The translations under genes and the position numbers were made by a program. A stretch of DNA of 64,000 bases, taken from Trissonchulus latispiculum. Taxonomy: Eukaryota > Nematoda > Enoplea > Enoplida > Ironidae. Below are positions 13,098 through 25,290 of the stretch, piece after piece. Where the stretch lies: assembly GCA_030248195.1 (NCBI GenBank), contig JASAND010004194.1:31586-95585 (forward strand), given 5' to 3'. Below the pieces are notes generated by a model, which was not told the origin of the DNA, searched no databases, and worked only from the letters and a program-made list of their open reading frames with translations. Position 1 is the first letter of the stretch, and each line of letters begins with the position of its first letter.

Positions 13098-13666
13098 TTT
13101 GGGCTGCCTGGCGGCTCCCAAAAACACGTAAAAATTGGAAATTAATTAATTACAGCTTAGTTAATGTCCTAAAACACAACAGTTTATAGACACCATTTAA
13201 AAAGACAGCTATTTTAATCAGTTCATGTTTTATTTCAGCAATAATTTTATCAACCATAATTGGCATCAAGTTGCCTCCTGCCTCAATATAAACTTCATTT
13301 TGTAAATTTTCAGGGGTAGACCCACTTGTATGTTGAGAAAAAATCCTTCCCCAGAATGTGACCCTGTATTCGGTTCCTCCTTGGAAAGTTTAAGACCGAG
13401 CTAAATTGGTCAAGTTTTGATAAAAATAAAGCGTTTTGGAGTGTGAGTAAGGACAGCTCAATTGAAAATTTTGGGGGGGCCTTCAAACAATATAGACTGT
13501 TTTTGACAAGAGAAATTGCAAGAAATAGAAACAAAGCTTGGAAAGGTGAATGTGTGGGAGGGTTACCTCCCATCCGGACTTTACCTAACTTTTGGAGGGG
13601 ACACTCATCTTTCCGTGAATACAATATTCAGGCAAAATTAGGGCGGAACCGGAATAATCCGGTACG
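13098..13666. other. Region upstream of the GT92 gene; fold-back family fragment
   Basis: No TATA-like element or clear promoter is visible upstream of the GT92 start. From about 13310 to 13620 the words TAAATTGGTCAAGTTTTG and nearby text resemble arms of the fold-back family common at 18-28 kb, so this is probably a decayed copy. Confidence 0.35.
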
Positions 13667-13788
13667 GTCTAAAACCAGGACCACTTTCAGGACCACTGTC
13701 AGAACCGACCAGGATCCTCTAGTACCAGAACCACTTTCGATGGCAGGGCCACCGGTCCTGGTGCTGAAAGTGGTCCTGGTTTTAGACC
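13667..13788. repeat. Inverted repeat, GGTCTAAAACCAGGACC hairpin
   Basis: GGTCTAAAACCAGGACCACT continuing to TTTCAG at 13667-13691 is the reverse complement of 13764-13788. Between the arms are further AGAACC/AGGACC words. It is a small fold-back unit. A related GGTTCCGG-rich stretch lies at 15620-15710. Confidence 0.6.
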
Positions 13789-13899
13789 CTTGGTCCTAGT
13801 CCTGATTTCGGAATAAATAAGTTTGTGGTCTGTCAGCCACTTCTCTTTGAAACTTTGCTGTTGCTAAAGATTAACTACTACTGCCTGCTACTCAGAAAA

Positions 13900-15600
13900 C
13901 CCAGCCGTCTGCAAAATGTCCCAGTGAAAATACGTAAATTATAACCCAGATAAAACCTAGAAATAAACGAACCCGAAACACTGGAAGACTGTATTTTTCT
14001 TTATCTGAATCAAATCTTAGCGCATAAGCATCTCGCGCACACATTTTTGGAAACATTAACCTTTGAAAAACCCAGGAAAACAAACTGTTACTACTCCAAC
14101 TGCTTAAAAACTGCACAAAGTTGGCTTTCCACAACAACACACCTTGCGTCTACAACATATTCACATTGAAAAGAAGTATAGTATACGTTAGGTTGATGCG
14201 ACTGCAGCAAGCATACAAACAAATCATGCATATACGGAAAGTATATGATTGCACGTAAGTATATAACAATGATCATATATTGCCTATATGTAATAGATGC
14301 ATATACAGAGATATTGATAAAATATGACGCAATCTTTTGGTCTTCATATTTTATTAGAGGGAAATGTGGCTATATTGGTTGTGTATATTAGATTCACCGC
14401 TATATTTGTGTCTATTAGAAAAATAACAAGTTGGCCCCAAAAAGGGGCAATATTCCTTCGTAGACCTGTATGAATTTCTGCAGGAAATGCGTATAGATGG
14501 TTTGCAATATATACAATACAATTTTCTAATTGTTTCTATTTTCAGTATATAATCAAAACAGTAAACCCTTCCAGATTGCTACTCTTCCAGCACTTGTTTG
14601 CTGACAGTTGATTAGCACAGATCACGGGTACCCCAGATCACTTTTGCAGTTTCTATGACATTTGAACAGCAAAGTTCACCTTGCTTAACCATTAACGGGG
14701 TGACAGACTATTACAAATCAATTGTACATTCTTATGTTAAGTAGATTTATGCAGCAAACACAAAGTTTATCCTTATTGAATTTGCATTCATGCCTGCAGT
14801 GCAGACAACAACAGCTCGTCCATTTCTACTATTTCACACTTGTTTCAAAGTGGCATAGTTCAAAGGCAGAAATAGTTCCATATGCCAAAATTATCCTTAA
14901 TAATGTAGAATTCTTAATTCTGTTTTACAGTTTCTGATCAGGAATATATATTTCACCCCAGTTGAGTTGAGCAGTCGAGCAGCTAGCGTGAGTCCCAAAT
15001 GCGCGAAGTGAGCTCCTAAGCTAAAAGCGCCCAAATAATGTGCAACCGTTAAGATTGCTGGCAGTTAACAACTGCGAAAAGACTGCAAATTCTACAGCTT
15101 AAATAGATGCTGACCTAATTTGCATAAATTAACTTCCGCAAAAAAGTGCCCAATACTAGCACTGTGCTAAAGATAGGCCCTCGTTGTCGTAAAGTGGAGA
15201 AAATACACGCTAATCATAGATAAAAGCCATTTTATACATTCCTGCTCCAGCAGGAATAAAAAGTTTTAGCAAAGCAAGTGGAAGCAAATTTCGGTTCCCC
15301 TTGTGGCAGCAAGTTTTCCTAATGAGTACTTTTGAAAGCAATTTTTAAACGATTTTCGCGGTTTTTAACAAAAAACAGCGATTTTTTAGCAAAAACGTTT
15401 TTCGGACGTTTTTAGCAAAAATGATTTTAAGTGAAAAATTCAGGCGGAGCCGGAAAATCTTTAGAAATTTTGGCTATGGAACTTATTTTTTTGGGCAATT
15501 TTCTTATCTCTTGTGACCAATTTTCTTACCCCTTGTAGGAGCAATTTCTGGACCTCTTGTGAACGAGTGAACGACTTCGCCGAAGGAAGGGGGGAAATCC
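13900..15600. other. No gene recognised
   Basis: AT-rich sequence with no splice-bounded protein-like frame. The only structured item is a palindromic ATTCCTGCTCCAGCAGGAAT near 15238, which recurs in reverse orientation at about 41967. Confidence 0.45.
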
Positions 15601-15604
15601 CCCC

Positions 15605-15715
15605 TCCCTCCCATGTCCAGCTGTGGTTCCGGTTTTTGTTCTAAAAATCGTTCCGGTTTGGTTCCGTTTCAGGTTCCGGCTCCAACACGGTTCTAACTGA
15701 ACCGGCCCCAGCTCT
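15605..15715. repeat. GGTTCCGGT simple-motif cluster
   Basis: GGTTCCGGTTT, GTTCCGGTTTGG, GGTTCCGGCTCC and similar words recur in about 100 bp. This resembles the subterminal arrays of other elements in the window and shares GGAACCGGAA words with 13650. No ends were identified. Confidence 0.4.
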
Positions 15716-15899
15716 ACTGTCCACGACAACGTAAGTGTCGGGTTGGAGACGTTAAGGTATGGATTAGGATTTTTTGCCATTCCAGGATGTCTCTCTAGTG
15801 CTTTTCATTTAGCATCTGTGAAATTGTCAAGATTGCGTACGAGACCACAGGGTAAGAAACGCCTTTCAATTGCTTTTTAATCCGGAGGTTCTGAAAGCC

Positions 15900-16195
15900 T
15901 AAACTACAGCTAGTATATGTCGGTACGCCACTGATGACTCGAGCCGAATATACAGTTTTGTGTTGGGACTTGGGGACAATTGGAGGCTGATGAATTAAAA
16001 AAAATTTGAGAAAAAATTTTCGGAGTCTTTAATGGGGAACTAAGTGGAGGTAGATAAAAATGTTTTGTCTCGAGCTCGGCTTCGCTGAAATGTTTCATGC
16101 AGAGAATTTTTGAGGCGCTTAGCACGAATCTGAATTTCGTTTTTCGGGCCATAACTGAAGGCAATTTTTGAAAAACAAAAAGTGAAAATTTAAAC
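15900..16195. repeat. Fold-back family fragment
   Basis: It carries AGCACGAATCTGAA, TTTTTCGGGCC and GGAGGCTGATGAATT words that match arms of the palindromic family at 18-24 kb. No matching second arm lies close by. Confidence 0.4.
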
Positions 16196-16199
16196 AGTT

Positions 16200-16308
16200 T
16201 TATAAAAGGGCAGGGCAAGATTTGTCCACATTTGTCCACGTTTGGACAAAACTTCCTATCCATGTCGAAGTGGACATCCGGGTACCCGCGTCCACCTTCC
16301 AACTCTGT
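16200..16308. mobile_element. GTCCAC-family element, right end only
   Basis: It ends GTACCCGCGTCCACCTTCC then AACTCTG, the same terminus as the 3514-5360 element, preceded by the same GTCCACATTTGTCCACG words. No left end was found upstream. Confidence 0.55.
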
Positions 16309-16378
16309 GCAGATACACTGCATACACTGTATATATACACTGATACACAGTATACACTTATGGATTTGAGGATTTTGG

Positions 16379-16412
16379 CTCGCGGCTCGGCTCGGCTCGG
16401 CTCACTGCTCGG
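16379..16412. repeat. GGCTC short tandem repeat
   Basis: GGCTCGCGGCTCGGCTCGG and following copies form a short GC-rich pentamer array, like the element-internal arrays elsewhere here. Confidence 0.5.
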
Positions 16413-16990
16413 TTCCCTGACAACAATTTTTCCAGAACCGAGCGGAGTCGGAAAATTGAAACAACGCGCCAATCCAATCGGTTTAGAAAAAATACGGATG
16501 GGGTTGAACAAATTTCTGTAGCAAACAGTCGAAAATTTTAAGGTTTTCAAGGAAAACCAAAAGTCTGCTAAAAGTTGTGCACAAGAGTTTTTTCTATGTA
16601 GGGGTCGTTGAACAGTGAACAGTGAACACGCATCTGAAAACTAATTTCAGGGTCAGCTTTTCGATAGCTCAAAGGCTACAAATATTGAAAGCTTTAACGT
16701 TTATGTTTATTTCCAGCTAGCATCGAATCGAATGATTCGTCCGCTCACCGCTCAACGACCCTGAAGATCCCTGGTGACAACTCTTCAGCAAAACTTCAGA
16801 CAAAAATGTTTTGGTTCCTCTTGGCGTAGCGCTTCTACCAGGGCTGGTGGACCAAGAAGAAAACGAGGACAAGCCCGACCCGAACGGGAGGAGTCAGTTA
16901 CCCTCGTACCCACGAAACCAGGACCTAGAACAGAGAAGGGAAGAAGGAGGTTCAGCTTTTCATTCAGAATTGGAAGTAAAGCATTATCCC

Positions 16991-17074
16991 AGCCGGGGTT
17001 CGAACCACGGCCCTTCTGCTTCAGCTGAACTCCCATATCAGGATTATCAATCCTTCCTATGCCTGCTTCCCTTA
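16991..17074 (-). repeat. tRNA-like SINE fragment (B-box end)
   Basis: On the minus strand GTGGTTCGAACCCCGGC has the T-arm/B-box form of a tRNA promoter (GGTTCGAAC). It lies beside the same 75-bp core as at 2655-2731 (AGGAAGGATTGATAATCC, GGGAGTTCAGCTGA). The A box present in the other copy is missing, so this copy may carry an internal deletion. Confidence 0.5.
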
Positions 17075-17243
17075 ATTGGTATGTATCTTCTTAAAAAGTT
17101 TTTACCACGTGAAAATTGTGATCTGAAAATTCAAATGCATCCACACCAAATTTGCACTAAATTGGTTAACCTTTGAGAAAACTAGGCTCAGGTGTATAAT
17201 ATCTGTCCTAGAACCGACCGTAGAACACACTAGTACACTACCT

Positions 17244-17669
17244 GGGGCCCGTTGCAAAAGTTATTACTAATAAATTATTAGTGATTAGTTGATTAGTGTA
17301 GCAGTTTGATTGAAAATAACTAAAGTTATGGAAGAGCCAGAGGGCTATTCAATATGTCGTTTTGCAGCTTTTGAGATGCTCTATCGAACTATATATTCAA
17401 AACTGGGGTATAATTACACTTTGGACTGAGCCAACGAAACAACCTTAAAAAATCGCGTTTTCTCTATATCTGTGATCAAAACTATTCAATAGAACAAGAT
17501 TATTGAAAGTCTTGGCCATTTTTTAATTAGCCACTTCATTATCTACAAAATAATACCTAAAACGCCAAAATTTGTTGGCTCAATTAAAAGTTTTGCTCAT
17601 TAATATTGCTGCACTAATCAACTAATCACTAATAATTTATTAGTAATAACTTTTATGGAAACGGGCCCC
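17244..17669. mobile_element. MITE with long TIRs, GGGGCCCGTT ends
   Basis: The left arm GGGGCCCGTTGCAAAAGTTA followed by TTACTAATAAATTATTAGTG is mirrored at the right end (CACTAATAATTTATTAGTAA then TAACTTTTATGG and AACGGGCCCC). Arms are about 55-60 bp around about 300 bp of unique AT-rich sequence. There is no transposase and no clear target duplication. Confidence 0.7.
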
Positions 17670-18044
17670 TGGTATTAATTGACGCTTTTTCTACAAGTAA
17701 CGTTTTCGAAAAAGAGTTATGGCATGTCACAACTCGACAATATATTCTGAGGATACCTTGTTCTTGTTGTTCGCTTAGGGAAGGAATTTTGAAAATCTTT
17801 CTGGGTGACATCGCTAAATCGGAATACCACACCCTTTTGTCCACCAGTGGTTCTGATTCAGAATTCTAAAATCCACATTATCTAAAAAAGAAGTGAAACT
17901 CCGACTCGTTTTGGAATGTATATTTCCCTGTCCACAGCTTTCACAACAATTCGCCAACTTGATTCACTTAAAATTAGGCATGCAATCATTTGAAGTCTAC
18001 AGGAAAATTTGCAAATTGAAACAATTTTGAAGTCTTGTCTCGTT

Positions 18045-18595
18045 TACCCCCCTCCACTCAAAACTACTAAACTTAACCAAGTACGCTACAGTTTGGTATG
18101 GCCGTGTTTTCGGCCATGCTGAGTTCAAATACTGTATCACAAAATTTATCGAATTCGCGAAATTAGATTTTTTCGGTTCGCAAGGGGCCCTGGGGATCAC
18201 GGAAAGGGGAACTCAAAATTTTTGTTTTCGATTTTGTTTAAAAGTTACATACAGGGGTTTTCGGAGCTGCTGAACACGACTCCGAAGTCTACTTGTCGAT
18301 TCAGCTTTTCATTAGTTCAATAGAAGCTTACATCTTAAGCTTACAACCGTAGCTTATACTGAACTAAAGAAAATCTGAATTGAAAACGGACTGCAAATTC
18401 CTATTCAGCGGCCCATAAAACTTCCTATACAAGTTTTCAACAAAATCGAAGACAACAATGTTTCGGTATCCCTTCGTCCCCCCTTGCGAATACGAAAAAT
18501 TTTGCAATATTTGAACTCAGCGTAGTCGGAAACATAGCCATACCAAAGTTTAGCTCATTTGGTCAGGTTTTAAAAATTTTGAGTGGTGGGGGAAC
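18045..18595. mobile_element. Fold-back element, diverged copy
   Basis: The left arm (TTTGGTATGGCCGTG, CTGAGTTCAAATACTG) is complemented by the right arm (ATTTGAACTCAGCG, AGCCATACCAAAG). The centre is an AGCTTACATCTTAAGCTTAC hairpin. Arms are about 240 bp but clearly diverged. Confidence 0.65.
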
Positions 18596-18902
18596 AAGAC
18601 CCCAATATTGAATGGTCAATTTTTCCAGCAGAACCAAGGGGAGACAAACCGTTTTGGAGATCTCTGAAAACGAAAACTAAAGGAAAGCTATCTGTTGCCA
18701 GAAGTCTCGCATTAAACCAAACTTGCTTAAACTTAGGTATATATCATCAGTCTGCTTTTAGCTCCGCTGAGCTTACTTTCGCATTGCGAAATTTTCGAAT
18801 TCGCGAAACTTTATTCAAGCAATTATTTAATTTAGACATATAGACTTAATTGGACATTTATTTTGATTCGTGGGAACATGCCACAGGTATGAAGGATATG
18901 TA

Positions 18903-19558
18903 GTTTCCTCGGGTCTTTCCCATTATCCCCCCCCCACAGCTCCGAAGAAGTACCGAAGAAGCACAATTTGACTGATTGAGCTGAAATTTGGTGGAGGTAG
19001 GTTTTCGAACCTGCTGATTTCATAAATGCAAAAATTTTAAGATTTCAAAATTTTTTTAAAAATTTTAAAATTTTAGTTTGGTAAGGGGGGACCAAGGGGA
19101 ACCCAAAAATTTTTCGAAAAAAATTTTGCTGAAAACTTGCTTACAGGGGTTTTCTGGGGCGCTGATCACGAATCTGAAATCAGTTTTTCGATTCAGCTTT
19201 TCGTTATCTCAGGACAACCTTACATCTTAAGCTTAAAACTTTAGCTTATTTTAAGCTAACGAAAAGCTGAATCGAAAAACTGATTTCAGATTCGTGATCA
19301 GCGACCCAGAAAGCCCCTGTAAGCAAATTTTTAGCAAAATTTGTTTCAAAAAATTTTTCGGTTCCTCTTAGTCCCCTCTTACCAAACTAAAATTTTAAAA
19401 ATTTTTAAAAATTTTTAAAATTTTAGAATTTTTGCATTTATGAAATCAGCAGGTCCGAAAACCTACCTCCACCAAATTTCAACTCAATCAGTCAAATTTT
19501 GCTTCTTCGGTACTTCTTCGGAGCTGTGGGGGGGATAATGGGAAAGACCCGTTTCCTC
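18903..19558. mobile_element. Fold-back element, 640 bp near-perfect palindrome with 8-bp TSD
   Basis: GTTTCCTC occurs exactly at 18903-18910 and 19551-19558. Between them the element runs 18911-19550, from GGGTCTTTCCCATTATCC to GGATAATGGGAAAGACCC. The arms pair almost base for base over about 300 bp each, with the turn near 19230 (AAGCTTAAAACTTTAGCTTA). There is no coding frame. This is the best preserved member of a family whose relatives fill 18-28 kb. Confidence 0.88.
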
Positions 19559-20289
19559 GATATATAAGGCAAATTTCCGTGAAATGAAACTCAAATTGTT
19601 CTAGTTTCGGACTAGACACAACTTACCAAACCCGTGGTTTATCCGATATATACTGGTGCTGAAGAGCAAAAGCCAGGAAACGCTGATTTCACTACGCCCA
19701 CACCTGAAACTTTGCTCACCTAATTATAGCAAAGGTTTGAGCAATAGGTTCAGGCTGAATGCAGTAAAATAGATCATCACTGTTAATTAGATCCGTCAGA
19801 ATCAATTAGAGCCAGCAATTAATAATTAATCAATCGTCATGTTTTCCCAAAAGCTGAAATTAGAAGTATAAAATTTAATTTTTATTTTACCATTTAAAAA
19901 CATACATACCTTAACTTAACCTGGCAGAACTCATTTGATACGCAGTTCTGGTTTAGACAAAATAGCACATTAATGGTGCAGTGAGGGACGATAGTTCGAC
20001 GTTTCCGATCAATAAAATAAACACCTATCGTGTTGAATAGCATTTGTCAAGAAGTGGCTTAAATCCCTGCTTTAGCTTACAAGTTTCTTATTTTATGCTT
20101 ACGTACTTATGTCTAGTGTTCCGAAGAAAGTTATTTTTTGTTTACATTTTTGAGAATCGCTAGTCTTGCTGCTTCTGGTGATGCAATCCATTTTGTTGTA
20201 GATTGCTGTAAAGTTTCTTAAGAAATTGCCAGTTTGGCGGTTTGCCAAGTAAAACTTCACAGCAAAATGATTTGGGGTACCAACAGTAG

Positions 20290-20740
20290 GGAGAATAGAG
20301 TTTCCAAAAATGGGTTCTCCTGCGCTCCCCAGCCCTAACTTTTGATTTTTTGACCATTAACTATACAATTTTGAATGGGGACATACTGGAAGTTGATGAA
20401 TTGAAAAATTTTTAAATTTTTAAATTTTTAAAGTTTTTTGAAAATTTGAAACGTTATGTTGGTAATTTTGCTGAAAACTTGCCTTGCACGCAGACGTTTT
20501 CAGGGGCTCTGAGCACGAATCTGAAATCGGTTTTTCGATTCAGCTTTTCGTTAGCTCAGCATGTGATTACAACTTAGCTTATGGTGAGGTAAGCTAACGA
20601 AAAGCAGAAAATTTTTATCCCTTGGTTTAAAATTTTAAATTAAGCCTCCATACAAAATCTCAAATTTATGGCCAAAACGGTCAAAAGTTAGGTCTGGGCC
20701 CGCGAAGGCCCAAGAGATCCTAAAAATGTACAAATTAAAC
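20290..20740. mobile_element. Fold-back element, diverged copy
   Basis: The left arm has CCCAGCCCTAACTTTTGATT and ACATACTGGAAGTTGATGAA; the right arm has GGTCAAAAGTTAGGTCTGGG. The centre carries GATTCAGCTTTTCGTTAGCT and its complement CTAACGAAAAGC. It belongs to the same family as the other copies. Confidence 0.6.
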
Positions 20741-23080
20741 TCTGAGGCTGTATCAATTTTTGTTGGGAGGAATTAACTTTTTCAGATCCAATAAAGCCAC
20801 GATTGGGTTTAAAAGTAGGGACAGAAATGACGAAATCGATTTATCCATTTGCTGAATTATGATAAAAGTGTTAATTTATGGAAGCATTACTGAAGCATTA
20901 AAACAAAGTCCTTCCTATCACGACACATATGCATACATTAAACGATAGTCTAATTTTAAAATTCAAAATGTCAAAATTTGAAAGAAAGACATAAAGGTTA
21001 AATTAAGCGGCAAAAGCCCAGATTTTCCAGGAGTTATTGGCAAAACCTCGCAATTGCTTAATTTTAAAACCACACTCATATATCAATGTCACAAGAAATT
21101 TCTGAATTTTTGCTACTCTTAACACGTGCAAACCAGCCGTAAGTATATGGAATAAGGACATTACAATTTTAAACTTTCTAAACTATGTATAAATAAATTA
21201 AAACTACCTTCCTCTGTCCATCTGAGGTTTTTAAAATGTAAAATCGGTTTTATAGTTATATATTTAATTAAACTTGAATTTTTACCACAAGTTAATTTAA
21301 TGTCCGAATTTCGAAAATTTTCAGTTATCTAAGCTGGTGTGTGTTTTTTGAAGCGCATGTAAAAATTTCACAAATAACCAATGCGTACCAAAAAGCTCTA
21401 TACTTCAACGAGCATCTTCACTATTGATTACTATTAATTAATTAATAATTAAATATTAGTATTCCTAAGGCATATATAAGGTCGTGTAAAGCGCAACAGA
21501 ATCTGCATTTCAGCATCATTCTTCTTTTTTTATAAATTTTCTCCACTAATTCTAAATTTGTTTCAGAAAAAGAAAACAAGAGGAAAAAAGGAAAGATACT
21601 TTTTCTTTAACAGGACTCTACTTTTAAAAATGAGTGCAGTACGCTGTGGGTGATAAGATCTAAGAGGCCGGTTATATGAGGATAAGGAAGGGGAGATGTG
21701 AATTACATTGTAAGAATGGTTACCCCTAAAAAGGCAGTTGGGATAAGGCTGTATTAAAGAACAACATATGTAACTGAGCGCTAAAGTAGTCTCAGTTGAG
21801 TGCTGTAAATTTACAAGAGCTTGGCACGAGTCCTGACCAACGCACAGAATTTAGCTCAGGGTTAACAAATCGACCTCAGTCAGCTTTCAGATTTTAAAGG
21901 ACCTAAAGTTTTAAATACCAAAATTTTAACATTAATGTTATTTCTAGTTAATTGGTTTCGGGGGCCTCTATTAGTCAGTTAAAATTTTGAGATTTAAAAT
22001 TGTTATTTAATTTTTGCCTCACATTTGCACCCTCCTGATCCTGAGCTGTTCGAAAGTTTATAGGTAATTATTCCGGCCACCAATGTAATGAGACAAATGG
22101 TTGCACTTAAAAGGGCAGTTGGGCAGTTGGCACTTTTCCTTTTCCACCACACATAAACAGACGCCTAATGTTTAGACCGGGACTGAATAGGCGATGATAG
22201 GGTTCGAAAGATGAAAGAATGTGCATGGAATGAGCAAAGTTGAGGAAAAATCAAGAATAAATAAAGCATAAATGGAATAAATTGGGCTGCCTAGAACTAG
22301 GGAAAGAATGTCTAAGTGAACCGAACAAAAGTTGAGAAAGTTCCATTTGGTGCCTCAAGGTTTTGAATAATTTATGGGTTGGGGGCCCTCATAAGATATG
22401 CATGAAAAGAAGGGAAAATAGGGGCTCAAATGTGAAAGTAATGGAAAAGTTTCTGGGGCTCAAGTTTAGGACAAAAACAACGGGAACCTAACTGAGGTTA
22501 AAATTGCCTCTAAGAGCAAAGAAAAGTGTGTAACTTGAGACGAAGAAAGCTTTAACTTAAAGGTTGGGGAACGCTCTTTGCCAAGCCTAAGCCCCCTCCC
22601 CTTCCATCTTGTGGGGCCCTGAATTTAAAGCTAGGAGAATTCTTGAGGAAAAATGGATTTCAGTTTGGCCAAACAAAGCTCACTTAGCTCTCTGTGTCTC
22701 CTTTTTGCCAAATGCCATAAATTATGACTATGGATAAAAGTTTGGTCCTGACAAAAGTTTCCATTTGAAGTTTCTAAAATTTGAAATTTAGTGATGCTTT
22801 AGGATGGAAGGGACTATGAAAGACAATAGGCAGGCATATAACAAAGTGGAGTGAAAAATAGAATAACAATTAAAAACACAAAATAAAGTAAAATGAAAAA
22901 AGTAATGCTAATAGTGTTGTAATCATTCGCAACCATATATTAACATTTAATCGAAGAAATTTAAAAAAAGCGCTTCGGCTTGGAAACTACTGCAAAGAAA
23001 GATAGTATTAACGGTTAACAACATTTTTTAAATCAAAACAAATAAATGTGATGACAATATTACCTACAAAGAAAAGTGTG
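20741..23080. other. No gene recognised
   Basis: About 2.3 kb of AT-rich sequence without a supported exon, RNA gene or element ends. Scattered GGGGCCCT words near 22380-22620 are unexplained. Confidence 0.45.
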
Positions 23081-23184
23081 CCTCAACCACATTGGGCCCT
23101 CCCAGTTTTGCTAAGTCAGAGAATTTGACGGATTGAGTTAAAATTCGAGATGGCTACAGTTTCGACCACGCTGAGTTCAAATAC

Positions 23185-23700
23185 AGCAAAATTCGGATTT
23201 TTTTGACCAATTACTTTGAAATTTGGTGTGGGTGCATACTGGAGGCTGGTGAATTCAAAAATTAAAAATTTTAAAATTTTAAAATTTTAGTTTGGTAAGG
23301 GGGGGACCAAGGGGAACCAAAAAATTTTTTGAAAAAATTTTGCTGAAAACTTGCACACAAGGGTTTTCTTGGGTGCTGAGCACGAATCTGAAATCTGTTT
23401 TTCGATTCAGCTTTTCGTTAGCTCAGTATAAGCTAAAGTTGTAAGCTTAACATGTAAGCTTATACTGAGCTAACGAAAAGCTGAAACGAAAAACGGATTT
23501 CAGATTCGTGCTCAGCGCCCCAGAAAACCCCTGTATGCAAGTTTTCAGCAAAATCTTTTTGTTTTTGGTTCCCCTTCCCTCTTACCAAACTAAAATTTTG
23601 AATTTTTTAAAATTTTTGAATTTTTGAATTCATCAGCCTCCAGTATGCACCCACACCAAATTTCAAAGTTATTGGTCAAAAAATCAAAAGTTAGGACTGG
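23185..23700. mobile_element. Fold-back element, well-preserved copy
   Basis: The left arm begins TTTTTTGACCAATTACTTTG and GTGTGGGTGCATACTGGAGG; the right arm ends CCTCCAGTATGCACCCACAC and ATTGGTCAAAAAA. The arms are about 250 bp and pair closely. The centre reads TTAGCTCAGTATAAGCT with its complement. No exact TSD was found. Confidence 0.75.
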
Positions 23701-23789
23701 GGGGGGAGAAGCGCAAAAGATCCTAAAATTCTTCGTTCACACAAAATTGGAACGAAAAAAATGGGAATGCCGAACTGGAGCAAGCAATT

Positions 23790-24190
23790 TTTTTGTCATC
23801 ACTTTTGCTGAAACGTTGTGTATAGAGGCTAGGGCCGAGTCGTACAGAACACAAAATTGAAGTCTGTTTTTCAATTCAATTTTTCGTTAGTTCCGTATTT
23901 AGCTAAAAGTAGTAATGATGATCTTCAAATTTGTGTTCTACGCCCCAGAAGCCCCTTATACATAACGTTTCAGCATTGGACTTATGACAAAAGTGTATTG
24001 GTTGATTCCCCTGGGGAACAATGAAAATTTAAAATTTTTGAAGTTTTAAGATTTTACTTTCAATCATCATGAAATAGGTTTTTAATTATCCGCCACCCAT
24101 ACAAAAATTGGAGCTAAATTGGTCAAGTTTTGCGGAAAATAAAGTGCTGAGGGGATAAGCATTAGGGGGGTGGTCTTACTCGATCTTTCC
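23790..24190. repeat. Fold-back family fragments
   Basis: AATTTTTCGTTAGTTCCGTA, GAGCTAAATTGGTCAAGTTT and related words match family arms, but the palindrome is incomplete. Confidence 0.4.
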
Positions 24191-25015
24191 TTTATAAAAT
24201 ATTTCTGGTTTCCAGAGGGATCAGCTGAAATTTGTGAACCAGTAAAAAAGTCAGAAAATTAGCGCCTGGATTCACTAATATTGTAGTGAACAACAATAAA
24301 ATTAAACCAAAAGTGTCCTCCACACCGACTCGAACATTTGAACACGGGGCTTGAGTTCAGCTAAACGTCAATGCCGCCTCTTAATTCGGGTCAACGTTTA
24401 ACTCAAATAGAATAATCAAACTGGGTAGGGTATTTTAAAATCATAAAATTACCCTCATAATACTCCAGAAAACTCGGTGAAAACGTGAAAACAGAAACAC
24501 TCACTCACCGGTTGATATGACTCACTAAATTCAAACTTTTGGGAAGAATATTGTCACAGTTTCGGGTTGTGAATCTTCAATTTAAATTAGCGTTAACAGA
24601 GCAAAAAGTTTCAAACCTGCCAACACCATGACTTATGTACAACCTCAGCAGACATGTATGTGCAGTTAGTGTACACAGAAATGCAATTTTAGCAATTTTT
24701 GCACAAATGCTGAATGCCAAAATGTACGTAGTTACTCTGGGGAGGACAAAGCGACAGAAATATTCAACCGGTTTTTAGACAACAATAGAGGGCTCCCTAG
24801 TTTTGAGGTATAAAATTTCTTGACTCTCTCCTATACATCGAAAAGTTTAACATTTTCAGCAGGACACGTTTTCCATGTAAACATGTATGTAAAGAAAATT
24901 TAGGGGGGAAAGCCCTCGTTTTTACTAGGATTTCTTCGGGGGGAACACTTAACAATGTCTAGTGTTAAAATAGCCATGTATTTCTCAAGTTTCAGTGCAA
25001 ATGTGACAAAGACTT
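24190..25015. other. No gene recognised
   Basis: AT-rich with no supported feature. Confidence 0.4.
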
Positions 25016-25290
25016 AGACATTTTCACTAATACTTTTGGGACCGGAGGGGGCGCACTTGGAGCAGAGAATTAGTTACGATCAACTGCACTCACAGTTTGA
25101 CGCAAAATGCGACGAGTTAATGCAGTTTTCAAATCGCATTCGACATTGTTGCGATGGAAATATCCTGATAACAGCGAGAGAGTTTTATGTGCTCAGAGGA
25201 AGGGCTGACTTGGCCTTTATGCGTCAGGATTTTAACAAAGTTACAAACAGTCCTTTGTTAAGCGAAAGGTTGGTGGTTTTCGTTCTCGTT
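25016..25290 (+). CDS. Possible orphan exon, unrecognised protein
   Basis: An open frame here has normal protein composition (for example ISYDQLHSQFDAKCDELMQF and AREFYVLRGRADLAFMRQDF), unlike the low-complexity frames around it. The sequence after GCGAAAG is GTTGGTGG, a tolerable donor; a candidate acceptor AG lies in GACCGGAG at the left. There is no ATG at the frame's start, so it would be internal. I do not recognise the family and found no partner exon nearby. It could be a real exon, a pseudogene piece or chance. Confidence 0.25.

Noticed and set aside
16991..17010. Intact tRNA gene
   Set aside because: Only a B-box/T-arm-like stretch is present; no acceptor stem, D arm or anticodon arm can be fitted.
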